Assembly (NCBI GenBank): GCA_002690705.1
Contig: NZFO01000010.1
Location: forward strand, 107,747-171,746
Length of the DNA stretch: 64,000 nt
Origin: Magnetovibrio sp.
Lineage (GTDB): Bacteria > Pseudomonadota > Alphaproteobacteria > Rhodospirillales > Casp-alpha2
Reading direction: 5' to 3'
Position numbers and translations under genes: made by a program. The notes beneath the pieces are model-generated. The model worked only from the letters and a program-made list of their open reading frames with translations. It was not told the origin of the DNA and did not search any database. Positions 19,751 through 31,537 of the stretch are shown here, piece after piece (position 1 is the stretch's first letter; each line of letters opens with the position of its first letter).

Positions 19751-20164
19751 TTGAGAAAACTTGGCCGGTGGTACTTAATTTTTATGATGTGGAGTTTATC
19801 CGCGGTATTTATCACGCAGATTTGTTATGCAGATAATGCCGCTCGATTTTTGAGTGTAATAGAGGATCTCCCATTGATGCCGGGTCTAAGCGAGGATAAA
19901 GACGCTGCAATAACATTTGACAGTATAGATGGGCGTATTGCAGAGGCCCAGGCTTATTATAACTCCAGATTAGATAAAGGTGGTTCGGCTATTGCTGATG
20001 CTGTGCGCGCGTTTTACGCTGCATCTTTGCCACAATTGGGATGGCGGCCATTATCTGACCACACATTTCATCGTGCCGGGGAGACCCTTGAATTATTAAT
20101 TTCATCTGAAAGTGGGGTTGGCGTATCGGTTCGGTTTGCTTTGCGGCCTCAAAAACTTAATTGA
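19751..20164 (+). CDS. small exported protein of unknown function
   Basis: A 137-residue frame starting at TTG (19751), with GAGG about a dozen bases upstream; an ATG just before (19743) ends after two codons. Residues 7-27 form a signal peptide (SLSAVFITQICYADNA suggests cleavage after CYA). The mature part has PLMPGL, an acidic segment and a C-terminal FYAASLPQLGWRPL ... FHRAGETLELLISSE region. I do not recognise a named domain. It follows mutM closely and precedes the rpsT promoter; similar small exported proteins occur here in related genomes as far as I recall. Confidence 0.7.
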   Translation: MRKLGRWYLIFMMWSLSAVFITQICYADNAARFLSVIEDLPLMPGLSEDKDAAITFDSIDGRIAEAQAYYNSRLDKGGSAIADAVRAFYAASLPQLGWRPLSDHTFHRAGETLELLISSESGVGVSVRFALRPQKLN

Positions 20165-20212
20165 TGTTCTGCGTAAGGGTGTCTTGCTCGTGCTATCTTG
20201 GCGCTAGAGTGC

Positions 20213-20241
20213 TTGACGATGGTTTATCGCAGCTTTATAAC
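20213..20241 (+). promoter_or_regulatory. strong sigma70-type promoter for rpsT
   Basis: TTGACG (20213-20218), exactly 17 bases, then TATAAC (20236-20241). This is a near-consensus pair in the short gap before rpsT and predicts a leader of about 80 bases. It is the clearest promoter in the window. Confidence 0.7.
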
Positions 20242-20327
20242 CGCGAAATTCGGGGTCGGTTTTTCAAACAAAGATACAGTGTTGCTGGTCAATTTAATCA
20301 AGTGGTATGTTCTGAGGAAATGCTATA

Positions 20328-20594
20328 ATGGCAAATCATGCTTCTTCTAAAAAACGCATCCGGCAAAGCTCGCGCCGCACTAATGTCAATCGGTCTCGGC
20401 GCGGACCTATTCGCACGTGTCTGCGTGCAGTGGAAGAGGCTATCCTTGGGGGGAACCGTCCTCTAGCTGAAACTGCATTCAAGCTGGCAGAGCCGCAAAT
20501 GGCGCGGGGCGTTAATAAAGGGCTTATCCACCGTAACACTTTAGCGCGCAAACTATCACGTCTGTCTGCTCGCATTAAAATGATGGAAACCTAA
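20328..20594 (+). CDS. rpsT: 30S ribosomal protein S20
   Basis: Binds 16S rRNA early in 30S assembly. 88 residues, very basic, with MANHASSKKRIRQSSRR at the start and NKGLIHRNTLARKLSRL near the end, both diagnostic. Downstream of a near-consensus promoter and upstream of dnaA, the conserved alphaproteobacterial rpsT-dnaA order. GAGGAA lies about ten bases before the ATG. Confidence 0.98.
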   Translation: MANHASSKKRIRQSSRRTNVNRSRRGPIRTCLRAVEEAILGGNRPLAETAFKLAEPQMARGVNKGLIHRNTLARKLSRLSARIKMMET

Positions 20595-21157
20595 CTATTT
20601 TTCTCGCCTAAAAGGATATTTTATCCGTTCTCCCAACGTCCCGGTGGCTAGGTGACTTGTACACTAAATAATCCATTATATTTTGACGGCGGGACTCATA
20701 GTGCTGTCAGAGTCAAGAACAATATTTTCAGTGTTCTCCTTACGGCCCCATTGAAAGCCATTGCAATGGCTTATAATGTCATTGTTGTAAACGTGTGTTG
20801 GAAATTGAGTGTGTGCGACCATTGCTAACTTTGGGTTAAAAACTTTATGGCATTCACATAAGCAAGACATTTGGATGATATTGCCTGTTAATACGAATAT
20901 TAGGAGATACAAACTTTTGTTGAAATGGTGTCACTTGGTTTCAAAGGGGGAGGGGCACTGGGACGACAAGTCGATATTAATGTAATATAAAGCAGGCATT
21001 TTCGGATAAGGTTTTTTAGTAAGTAAAGTGTTGAGGCTTGAATACGGAATTTTTGAGAAAACTTGAGTTTAATTGAGCTTGCACGGGGCGGGATCGTCGC
21101 AGTCAAACGACGGACAAAATGCAGCGACAATGCTGCAGGTTAAGGGCTTGAAAAAAT
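20595..21157 (+). promoter_or_regulatory. rpsT-dnaA intergenic region and dnaA leader
   Basis: A gap of 563 bp without a supported gene; it should hold the dnaA promoter. A 6-bp perfect hairpin (TGCAGC, loop GACAAT, GCTGCA; 21120-21137) sits five bases before the only reasonable Shine-Dalgarno (AAGGG, 21142-21146), which is itself 11 bases from the dnaA ATG. A weak GGATA/TATCC dyad lies near the rpsT stop. I found no cluster of consensus DnaA boxes, so I do not call an origin here. Confidence 0.45.
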
Positions 21158-22645
21158 ATGGGACCAATTCGCGACAAACCAAAAAAAGTGGCGACAAACG
21201 GGGCGACTTCGAACGGGCGATTCGATACAAGAGATGAGGTTGATATTTCAGCGCATTCGGGAGCCAGTGTTGGTGGGGTAGAAGTGAGTGCAGATGAGCT
21301 AGCCACTCATTGGGAGAATGTATCCGCTATTATGCGAGCTGAAATCGGAGAGGCCCCATACCAAAGTTGGTTGCGTCCAATGAGCATGCGTGGGATCGAT
21401 GGGGGCGTTTTGACGATTGCCGTGCCAACACGATTTATGCGGGATTGGGCGGCAGCACATTACCAAGATCGGTTGACGGAGCTCTGGGGCGTTGAAAATG
21501 ACTCTGTTAAAAGTATAATGATGGTCGTCCGTTCAGCTCCCCCTTTCGGTGATACGACTGATATTCGTCAAAAGCGTGAAGCGGCTGATATTGTTCAACG
21601 ACGTCGCGAGCGTGGAAATGACTTGAGCGCCCCCTTGGATGGGAGATTTACATTCGAGCAATTTGTTGTCGGTAAACCGAATGAATTTGCATATGCTGCC
21701 GCTCGACGTGTAGCGGAGGCTGATAGTGTTCCATTTAACCCATTATTCCTGTATGGAGGGGTTGGTCTAGGCAAGACCCATCTAATGCATGCGATTGCAT
21801 GGCATATTTCTCAAAGCCAGCCTGAGCGCAATGTAATTTATCTCTCAGCAGAGAAATTTATGTATCGGTTCATTCAAGCGCTTCGGGAGCAAAACACGGT
21901 GGATTTCAAATCTCAATTCCGTTCCGTTGATGTTTTGATGATTGATGACGTTCAGTTTATTGCAGGCAAAGACTCCACTCAGGAAGAATTTTTTCATACT
22001 TTTAATGCATTGGTCGACCAAGGCCGTCAGATTGTCATTTCTGCGGATAAATCCCCGTCATACCTTGAGGGTATGGAGGAGCGGTTGGTGTCGCGTCTTA
22101 ATTGCGGCTTAGTAGCTGATATCCACGCGACTACATATGAGCTTCGATTAGGTATACTTCAGTCAAAAGCACATAAACTAGGTGTTGAGGTGTCAGTCAA
22201 GGTTTTAGAATTTCTTGCTCATAAAATTACTGCTAATGTTCGGGAGCTGGAAGGCGCATTAAATCGGGTGGTGGCGCATGCCCAATTAGTTGGGCGTGAT
22301 ATTTCTTTGGAAACTACCCAAGATGTTCTTCGAGATTTGCTTCGCGCTAATGACAGGCGGGTGACGATTGAAGAAATTCAAAAGCAGGTCGCGTCTCATT
22401 TTAATGTTAGAATTTCTGACATGCACTCTGCGCGCCGAGCGCGATCCGTTGCGCGCCCCCGACAAGTAGCTATGTATCTTGCTAAGCAGCTAACCTCGAG
22501 GTCTTTGCCGGAAATTGGCCGTAAGTTTGGCGGTCGTGATCATACGACGGTAATGCACGCCGTCCGCAAGGTTGAGGAGCTTCGCGAGCACGATACTGGC
22601 TTTAATGAGGATGTCGAATTGCTGCGCCGAATGCTTGAGGGATGA
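21158..22645 (+). CDS. dnaA: chromosomal replication initiator protein DnaA
   Basis: AAA+ ATPase that binds DnaA boxes and opens the origin. 495 residues. A polar, probably disordered N-terminal extension of about 45 residues precedes domain I (WENVSAIMRAEIGEAPYQSWL). Domain III carries Walker A GGVGLGKTH near 200-208 and Walker B LMIDDVQF. Domain IV has the DnaA signature GGRDHTTVMHAVRKV. The ATG at 21158 is the only upstream start with any Shine-Dalgarno (AAGGG, long spacing); an internal GTG at about codon 43 is possible and would remove the extension. Confidence 0.97.
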   Translation: MGPIRDKPKKVATNGATSNGRFDTRDEVDISAHSGASVGGVEVSADELATHWENVSAIMRAEIGEAPYQSWLRPMSMRGIDGGVLTIAVPTRFMRDWAAAHYQDRLTELWGVENDSVKSIMMVVRSAPPFGDTTDIRQKREAADIVQRRRERGNDLSAPLDGRFTFEQFVVGKPNEFAYAAARRVAEADSVPFNPLFLYGGVGLGKTHLMHAIAWHISQSQPERNVIYLSAEKFMYRFIQALREQNTVDFKSQFRSVDVLMIDDVQFIAGKDSTQEEFFHTFNALVDQGRQIVISADKSPSYLEGMEERLVSRLNCGLVADIHATTYELRLGILQSKAHKLGVEVSVKVLEFLAHKITANVRELEGALNRVVAHAQLVGRDISLETTQDVLRDLLRANDRRVTIEEIQKQVASHFNVRISDMHSARRARSVARPRQVAMYLAKQLTSRSLPEIGRKFGGRDHTTVMHAVRKVEELREHDTGFNEDVELLRRMLEG

Positions 22646-22899
22646 CGCTAAGCGGAAAGGTTAAGAAGGACGGATGCCAGGATATTACGAGGGCGCGGCG
22701 TACTCTCCTTTGCTTTTGGCTTCGAGCGAAAGAGCCAAGTAAAAAAAACCCTGAAAAGATTTTGGAAAACAAGGGTTTTTGCTATAATGATGCATTCCCT
22801 CAACGGTGAGGGAAGTGCGGGTTTTATTCAGCATTACTGGACGTAGTCTGAATCTTCGAGTTTTCAAAAAAGGTGACCTTAAACATATGAAATTTCGAC
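22646..22899 (+). promoter_or_regulatory. dnaA-dnaN intergenic: candidate terminator, promoter and leader hairpin
   Basis: Reading right from dnaA: a TTGGCT/AGCCAA hairpin (22716-22738); a weak terminator-like AAAAACCCT/AGGGTTTTT pair (22744-22780); a perfect -10 box TATAAT (22783-22788) without a good -35; then a strong 8-bp hairpin TTCCCTCA-ACGG-TGAGGGAA (22795-22814) that would lie at the very 5' end of a transcript from this promoter. AGGTGA (22871-22876) is a Shine-Dalgarno that fits a 9-codon upstream frame better than it fits dnaN. Confidence 0.5.
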
Positions 22900-22916
22900 A
22901 TGAAACTTATTATTGA
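22887..22916 (+). CDS. possible 9-codon leader ORF overlapping the dnaN start
   Basis: ATG at 22887 reads nine codons (MKFRHETYY) and stops with TGA at 22914-22916, overlapping the dnaN ATG (22900) in another frame. AGGTGA ends 10 bases before this ATG but 23 bases before dnaN's, so ribosomes may load here and re-initiate at dnaN. It may be accidental; no translation evidence is available from sequence. Confidence 0.3.
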   Translation: MKFRHETYY

Positions 22917-24012
22917 GCGTACTGATTTTTTGAAATCGTTGGGCCATGTCCAAAGCGTGGTAGAGCGGCGTAATACCATCCCGATTCTGTCCAACGTTAA
23001 AATTGATGCTGGTGATGGGGCGGTAAAGCTAAACGCAACAGATATGGATTTGGATATAGTTGATTCAACTACTGCAAAAGTCTCGACACCCGGCGCCATA
23101 ACCGTCTCTGCGCATACACTTTACGATATTGTCCGCAAGCTCCCTGACGGAGCGCAAATTGACCTTGATGCAGCTGGCGGGGAGCTAATACTAACAGCTG
23201 GACGGTCACGTTTTACTTTGCAATGTTTGCCCACGGATGAATTTCCCGTTCTCTCTGGTGGAGAGTTACCCCATACGTTTCCACTTGGGGCTGTTGAATT
23301 GCGGAAACTGATTGATCGATCGAAGTTTGCTATTTCGACCGAAGAAACCCGCTATTATTTAAACGGGATTTATTTGCACAAAGCGGAACGTAATAGCACT
23401 GTATTTTTGCGAGCAGTTGCAACTGATGGACATCGCTTGGCGAGTGTTGAGGTGCCATTGCCGCCGGGGGCGGGGAAAATTCCGGGGATAATCGTGCCCC
23501 GAAAAGCAGTGATAGAGTTACGTAAGCTAATTGATGAATCTGCGGATGACGTCCAGGTGTCGCTGTCGGACTCTAAAATCCGCTTTGCTTTCGATAACGC
23601 GATACTTACATCTAAACTCATTGATGGCACCTTCCCCGATTATGAACGGGTTATCCCGTCGGGGAATGACAAAACCATGCAGGTTGAGTGTAAGACCTTT
23701 TCTGAGGCAGTGGATCGAGTTTCCGCGATTTCTAATGAAAAGTCTAAAGCTGTTAAACTAGTTTTGATGAACGGGTTATTGGTGCTGTCTGCATCTAGTC
23801 CAGAGCACGGTACTGCTACCGAGGAGGTTGAAGTCTCATATCAAGGGGAAAAGATTGAGATTGGTTTTAACTCTGCATATTTATTGGATATAACTCGGCA
23901 AATCGAAGGGGAGATGGCGCGGTTCTCAATGGCTGACTCTTCGTCGCCAACCGTCATGAGAGAAATTGATGATGATAATGCGCTTTACGTACTGATGCCG
24001 ATGCGCGTGTAG
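22900..24012 (+). CDS. dnaN: DNA polymerase III subunit beta (sliding clamp)
   Basis: Ring-shaped processivity clamp for replicative and repair polymerases. 370 residues with the typical MKLIIERTDFLKSLGHVQSV start, VVERRNTIPILSNVKI, EFPVL, RYYLNGIYL, ATDGHRLA and the C-terminal YVLMPMRV that shapes the hydrophobic client-binding pocket. A stop codon at 22888-22890 in the same frame rules out an earlier start. It lies between dnaA and recF, the conserved replication cluster. Confidence 0.98.
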   Translation: MKLIIERTDFLKSLGHVQSVVERRNTIPILSNVKIDAGDGAVKLNATDMDLDIVDSTTAKVSTPGAITVSAHTLYDIVRKLPDGAQIDLDAAGGELILTAGRSRFTLQCLPTDEFPVLSGGELPHTFPLGAVELRKLIDRSKFAISTEETRYYLNGIYLHKAERNSTVFLRAVATDGHRLASVEVPLPPGAGKIPGIIVPRKAVIELRKLIDESADDVQVSLSDSKIRFAFDNAILTSKLIDGTFPDYERVIPSGNDKTMQVECKTFSEAVDRVSAISNEKSKAVKLVLMNGLLVLSASSPEHGTATEEVEVSYQGEKIEIGFNSAYLLDITRQIEGEMARFSMADSSSPTVMREIDDDNALYVLMPMRV

Positions 24013-24057
24013 TATGCCAATTATAACTAAGCTGAGGCAGGGAGATCTATACTGTTC

Positions 24058-25275
24058 GTGAACAGAGGAGACGGAGGTTCCAAACGGACTCATGTTGAAA
24101 TGAACTCTCTTAATGGCGGTCACTTTTCTGTCCGCAGGCTGACGTTGAGGGACTTTCGTAATTACCAATCTCTGCGGGTTGAGCTTTTGCCCGGCATATC
24201 GGTTCTTATAGGAGCTAATGGAGCGGGTAAGACTAATCTTTTGGAGGCGGTTTCTATGCTGGCGCCGGGACGGGGATTAAGGCGGGCAAAGCTTGGGGAT
24301 ATGAGTCGACAGACAGTCGCTAATAATGTTCCGTCCCGGGGATGGGCTGTTGCGGCAAGAGTTGATACGCCAGCTGGTGTTCGCGACATTGGCACAGGCT
24401 TTTGCGGAGTAGATGGTGAGAATGTTTCTGGTGGACGTCGCACGGTTCGGATAGATGGTGAAACCATGCGTGGTCAAGCAGCCCTATCTTCAGCCATTAA
24501 TGTCCACTGGTTGACGCCTCAGATGGACCAGTTATTTCAGGAGGGGTCTTCGGCGCGCAGGCGATTTTTAGACCGTATGGTATTCGGTTGGGACCCCGCT
24601 CATGCTGGACGAGTATTGTCATACGAACGGGCTATGCGTGAACGTATGAAATTATTACGGAGTTCCCACCAACCTGATGTAGCATGGCTATCAGCGCTAG
24701 AGGAAACTATGGTGTCTAAGGGTATAGCTGTCACAGCGGCTCGTATAGACGTAGTGGGTCGGATTGCATCAGCTGCGGTTGACGGTTGGGGACCGTTTCC
24801 CGGCGCTAGAGTCTCACTGGACGGTGATTTGGAGAATTGGTTAATGGATGGGCCAGCTTTGAAAGCTGAGGAGAATTTTCGTGCTACGCTCGTGACTGCG
24901 CGGCGTGAAGATGCTCGAATAGGCCGCACTAGCGCGGGACCCCACCGGACAGACCTTTTGGTCCAACATCGGCCGAAAGGTCAAGATGCCGCGCGGTGCT
25001 CCACTGGTGAACAAAAGGCGTTGCTCATAGGCTTGGTTTTGGCCGACGCGCGAACTCGCGCGGCGGAGTCAGGGTGCCAACCCATACTCTTAATGGACGA
25101 AGTAGCGGCGCATTTAGACGAAGCGCGTCGCGCAGCTTTGTTTGAGGCTTTAGAGGTTGCGTCTGGTCAGGTCTGGTTGACCGGCACAGATCGTGCGCTT
25201 TTTGCTCCCTTAGAGGATAGAGCAAATTTTTTTACGGTAAAGGATGAGATAATTGTTCCAGATTGCGATAATTGA
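24058..25275 (+). CDS. recF: DNA replication and repair protein RecF
   Basis: SMC-like ATPase helping load RecA at gapped DNA. Seen: LRDFRNYQSLRVEL, Walker A GANGAGKTNLLEA around residue 52, CSTGEQKALLIGLVLA (signature region) and Walker B ILLMDEVAAHLD near the end, followed by QVWLTGTD. The frame opens at GTG 24058 (405 residues); an ATG at 24100 would give 391. Neither has a good Shine-Dalgarno, so the start is uncertain. It follows dnaN by 45 bp and precedes gyrB by 24 bp. Confidence 0.95.
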   Translation: MNRGDGGSKRTHVEMNSLNGGHFSVRRLTLRDFRNYQSLRVELLPGISVLIGANGAGKTNLLEAVSMLAPGRGLRRAKLGDMSRQTVANNVPSRGWAVAARVDTPAGVRDIGTGFCGVDGENVSGGRRTVRIDGETMRGQAALSSAINVHWLTPQMDQLFQEGSSARRRFLDRMVFGWDPAHAGRVLSYERAMRERMKLLRSSHQPDVAWLSALEETMVSKGIAVTAARIDVVGRIASAAVDGWGPFPGARVSLDGDLENWLMDGPALKAEENFRATLVTARREDARIGRTSAGPHRTDLLVQHRPKGQDAARCSTGEQKALLIGLVLADARTRAAESGCQPILLMDEVAAHLDEARRAALFEALEVASGQVWLTGTDRALFAPLEDRANFFTVKDEIIVPDCDN

Positions 25276-25278
25276 TAA

Positions 25279-27765
<2,487 letters not shown>

Positions 27766-28024
27766 TAACAAAATTACCTAGCTTGCGCGGTTTGAAGTGT
27801 ATCTAGAAGAATACACGACAGTCTTTAAAAAATTTTATACGTATTGATACGCTATTCATTTATATTTTTTCAATATATTCCAATATTTTTGGTTCGTTAA
27901 AAATTTAACATCAGCCGCCAAAAATAGCTGGATATCAAAAATAGAAAAAGCTCTTTATTTCAGCTGTTAACTTCATGCTAACTGTCACTGGGGCATAACC
28001 AAGGTTGTGAGAAAAGAGAATTAA

Positions 28025-29938
28025 ATGAGCGGGTTATTTTCTTTACAATTGGTGTGGTCAGCGATTAAGGCTGCGGCAACTTTTGGTGTGTGGGTCACAA
28101 TTTTCCTCGTCTGTATTTTTGGTTGGTTTGCTTTAGATCTCCCTGACGCAGATCAAGCATTTCAGGCTACCCGTCGCCCTACTGTGACTATTTTGGCCTC
28201 TGATGGATCAGTTTTTGCCACCCGTGGAGACCTTTATGGATTACCGTTCCACCTTAGGGACCTGCCTGTTGCTCTGCCAAACGCCGTTATTTCAACTGAG
28301 GACCGCCGTTTTAGATCTCATTTTGGAATAGACCCGTTCGGGATTGTGCGTGCCGCTTGGGCTAATATCAAAGCCGGGAGAATCGTCCAAGGTGGGAGTA
28401 CGTTAACCCAGCAAGCGGCAAAGAATTTATTTCTCACTCCCGAGCAATCCTATAAGAGAAAAATTCAAGAGATTATTTTGGCATTCTGGATGGAGCGAAA
28501 GTTTACAAAAGATCAAATTTTGACGATCTACTTAAACCGCGTTTATTTTGGAGCCGGCACTTATGGCGTCGATGCAGCGGCGCGCCGGTACTTTGGCAAG
28601 AGCATTACGGAGGTTACAACTTATGAGGCCGCTCTTCTGGCTGGTTTACTGAAAGCACCTAGCCGTTATAACCCAATAGCAAGTCCGATTGCTGCTGCTA
28701 AACGCACCCGGCAAGTCCTGTTGAATATGGTGGCTGCTGGGTACCTAACTGATGCCGAGGTTAACGCGATAATTCGTCGACCTATAAGACGTTATCGCCC
28801 ACCAGCGGTAAACGGCCGCTATTTTGCTGATTGGGTTTTACAGCGTCTCGGTGATTATGTAACCGTTGGAAAGCACGATCTAGTTGTACGAACAACCTTA
28901 GACCCCGGCTTACAAAGGGTCGCTGAGAGATATCTCTCGGGGGGTTTGTCAAATTCGGGTAAAATCGTTAAAGCCGGGCAGGGTGCTCTAGTTACTATGA
29001 CGAGGGATGGTGCGGTTCAAGCATTGGTTGGAGGGCGTAGTCATGCCGAGAGTCCGTTTAACCGGGCGACGCAAGCAACGCGTCAGCCAGGCTCTGCATT
29101 TAAGCCTTTTGTCTATTTGGCGGCTCTTGAGGCTGGATACAAGCCCTCTAGCCCGGTCGATGACTTGCCCATTGAAATTGATGGCTGGAAACCACGAAAC
29201 TTCAATGGGAGGTATAGAGGCCGTATATCACTTAGTGAAGCGCTCGCAATATCATCCAATGCAGCCGCGGCACGAATCGGTCAGGAAATTGGCTTTGGTA
29301 AGATCGCATCTGTTGCCGCGCGTCTCGGTGTTCCAGGCAATATTTCACCCAGGCCAAGCCTTACCTTGGGTACGCACGATATGAGTTTAATTGACCTAAC
29401 CGCGGCCTATGCACCTTTCGCTAATGGTGGGACTGCAGCTTGGCCTTTTGGTATTTTGCAAATTGAAAATGACAGAGGTGTAGTCCTTTTCAATAGGGTT
29501 GGCTCTGGTCTCGGACGGGTTGTAGACGCAGAAGATGCCGCGTCCATGAGCCACATGCTGTCGGGTGTGATAAAAAATGGCACGGGTCGGGCTGCAGCTT
29601 TGGCTCGGCCGGCGGCGGGTAAGACTGGCACTAGTCAAAACCATCGTGATGCTTGGTTTATTGGCTATACGGCTGATTTAATCACAGGCGTGTGGGTTGG
29701 AAATGACAATGGCGCGCCAATGGAAAAGGTTACGGGTGGCGGTTTGCCGGCCCACATATGGCGCAATTTTATGTCAGATGCACATGCTGGCATGCGCGCA
29801 AGAGAACTTGCGGGAATTGATGGAGCAAGGCCTATTCGGCTCAGAAATTCTGCTCACACTCAAAAAAAACCATTGGCGAAGAGGGATGAAAATGATTTTG
29901 TGGAACAGTTTTTAGGGTTCTTGTCGAGTCTAAATTAA
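28025..29938 (+). CDS. class A penicillin-binding protein (PBP1A-like transglycosylase/transpeptidase)
   Basis: A bifunctional peptidoglycan synthase of 637 residues anchored by one N-terminal transmembrane helix (about 18-38). The GT51 domain shows the catalytic glutamate in STEDRRFRSHFGID (about 92) and GGSTLTQQAAKNL (about 122-134). The transpeptidase domain shows SxxK as GSAFKPF (about 356), SxN as SSNAAA (about 411) and KTGT in KTGTSQNHRDAW (about 532). It is shorter than classical PBP1A (about 800), closer to the compact PbpC/PBP1A-like group, and lacks a long C-terminal extension. Convergent with hldE. Confidence 0.92.
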   Translation: MSGLFSLQLVWSAIKAAATFGVWVTIFLVCIFGWFALDLPDADQAFQATRRPTVTILASDGSVFATRGDLYGLPFHLRDLPVALPNAVISTEDRRFRSHFGIDPFGIVRAAWANIKAGRIVQGGSTLTQQAAKNLFLTPEQSYKRKIQEIILAFWMERKFTKDQILTIYLNRVYFGAGTYGVDAAARRYFGKSITEVTTYEAALLAGLLKAPSRYNPIASPIAAAKRTRQVLLNMVAAGYLTDAEVNAIIRRPIRRYRPPAVNGRYFADWVLQRLGDYVTVGKHDLVVRTTLDPGLQRVAERYLSGGLSNSGKIVKAGQGALVTMTRDGAVQALVGGRSHAESPFNRATQATRQPGSAFKPFVYLAALEAGYKPSSPVDDLPIEIDGWKPRNFNGRYRGRISLSEALAISSNAAAARIGQEIGFGKIASVAARLGVPGNISPRPSLTLGTHDMSLIDLTAAYAPFANGGTAAWPFGILQIENDRGVVLFNRVGSGLGRVVDAEDAASMSHMLSGVIKNGTGRAAALARPAAGKTGTSQNHRDAWFIGYTADLITGVWVGNDNGAPMEKVTGGGLPAHIWRNFMSDAHAGMRARELAGIDGARPIRLRNSAHTQKKPLAKRDENDFVEQFLGFLSSLN

Positions 29939-30067
29939 TGCTTCACTTTTTAAAATGCCCGGATGAACAAAACTTAATTCGTTAGACTTTGCCCCGCTGC
30001 GAAGATGGTACTGAAAAATTCTTGAGTAATTTAAATATTCTCAGAAATTCAGAAATTGGGAATGTCA

Positions 30068-31537
30068 TTACTCTGTCTCGCTAAGTTTCTTGATAGTAGC
30101 AGTGGTACTTTGCCCGTCTATTAATTTAGCTAGTTTAACTTGACCACCCCAACTTTCCACATCTTTACCACCAACCACATCTTCCTTTGCGTAGTCAGCT
30201 CCCTTTATTAATACATCTGGTTTTAACGCCTTAATTAGTTCCAACGGAGTGTCTTCTTCGAACACAACAATCAAATCGACATAGGATAATGAAGCCAAAA
30301 CTGTTGCCCGAGCCTCCTCGTTCTGTATTGGGCGTTTCGGTCCCTTGAGGAAGGCTGTTGAGGCGTCGGAGTTTAAGGCGACGATGAGTTTGTCAGCCGC
30401 CTTTTTGGCTTGGTCCAGGAGTGATATGTGTCCGGGGTGTAATAAATCGAAGCAACCATTGGTGAAGCTAATCCTTTGATCCTGCCGCCGCCAAATCGCG
30501 ACACGGTCCAATGCCTCGGCGTGCGTCACGACCTTGGCCTTCACTTTGGAAATATTATTACGGTTCAACTTTGCTGATAATTCGGTCGTGTAAACAACTG
30601 CCGTTCCTACTTTACCCACAACGATCCCTGCCGCTGTATTGGCAATGCGCACCGCGACGGCGAGTTCAACGCCTGTTGTTAGCGCGGCCGCTAGAGCGGC
30701 TACAACTGTATCTCCGGCACCTGAAACATCAAAAACTTCGCGGGCTTCGGCCTGGACGTGAAGAGCCGCTTTGTCAGTTATTAAAGCCATGCCATCGCCG
30801 CTTAGCGTCACCAATACTGCCCCAAAGTTACTCATTTTGCGGAGTTTTTTTGCAGCCTCTATGGCAGAACTTGTCGACATTAAATCGTTACCTACTACAT
30901 CACTTAGTTCTTTGCGATTTGGTGTAATTATATCGGCACCTGAATATATGCCGTAATCGATACCCTTGGGATCGACAATTACCCGCTTACCGGCTACCTG
31001 AGCCAACTTTATAAGGGCTGCCGCGCGCCCCGCACCTAGAACGCCCTTCCCGTAGTCGGACAGTACAACCATATCGCATGCACTCAAATGCGCGGTGGCT
31101 TCGGCCATTAGAGCGTCGGCAGTTTGGGTCGTCAGTGGTTCAGTATCTTCGTGATCCGCGCGCATAATTTGTTGATTGCCTGCCATGTATCGTGATTTTA
31201 TGCAGGTGGGTCGATTTTTGTCTGATATAAAGATTGCCTCACAATTCATGAGCTCTGCTCTTATTTGTTCACGTAATGAGTTAGCGGCTTGGTCTATACC
31301 CACGCAGCTTACCAACGTTACTTGCGCGCCTAATGCATCGAGATTTCGCGCGACATTCCCTGCGCCGCCGGGCATTTCTGTTTCCGATACAATTTGGAGG
31401 ACGGGCACCGGCGCCTCGGGTGAAATGCGTTCTACATTGCCTGAGACGTATCGGTCTAGCATAACATCTCCCACACATAGGACGTGTTTTTCTCTAACAG
31501 TCCTCAGTAAATGGGTAAATTCTATCGCCTCTTTCAT
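30068..31537 (-). CDS. hldE: bifunctional D-glycero-beta-D-manno-heptose-7-phosphate kinase / heptose-1-phosphate adenylyltransferase
   Basis: Makes ADP-heptose for the lipopolysaccharide inner core. The N-terminal PfkB/ribokinase domain has GGAGNVARNL (57-66) and the catalytic SGAGDT (272-277). The C-terminal nucleotidyltransferase domain has FTNGCFDLLHPGH (358-370), containing the HxGH motif. 489 residues, normal for the fused protein. Its ATG overlaps the gmhA stop by four bases, so it is translated with gmhA. Confidence 0.96.
   Translation of the reverse strand: MKEAIEFTHLLRTVREKHVLCVGDVMLDRYVSGNVERISPEAPVPVLQIVSETEMPGGAGNVARNLDALGAQVTLVSCVGIDQAANSLREQIRAELMNCEAIFISDKNRPTCIKSRYMAGNQQIMRADHEDTEPLTTQTADALMAEATAHLSACDMVVLSDYGKGVLGAGRAAALIKLAQVAGKRVIVDPKGIDYGIYSGADIITPNRKELSDVVGNDLMSTSSAIEAAKKLRKMSNFGAVLVTLSGDGMALITDKAALHVQAEAREVFDVSGAGDTVVAALAAALTTGVELAVAVRIANTAAGIVVGKVGTAVVYTTELSAKLNRNNISKVKAKVVTHAEALDRVAIWRRQDQRISFTNGCFDLLHPGHISLLDQAKKAADKLIVALNSDASTAFLKGPKRPIQNEEARATVLASLSYVDLIVVFEEDTPLELIKALKPDVLIKGADYAKEDVVGGKDVESWGGQVKLAKLIDGQSTTATIKKLSETE

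Noticed and set aside
20595..21157. Replication origin upstream of dnaA
   Set aside because: I could not find a cluster of TTATCCACA-like boxes or an obvious AT-rich unwinding element with them; a GC-skew plot of the whole chromosome would be needed.
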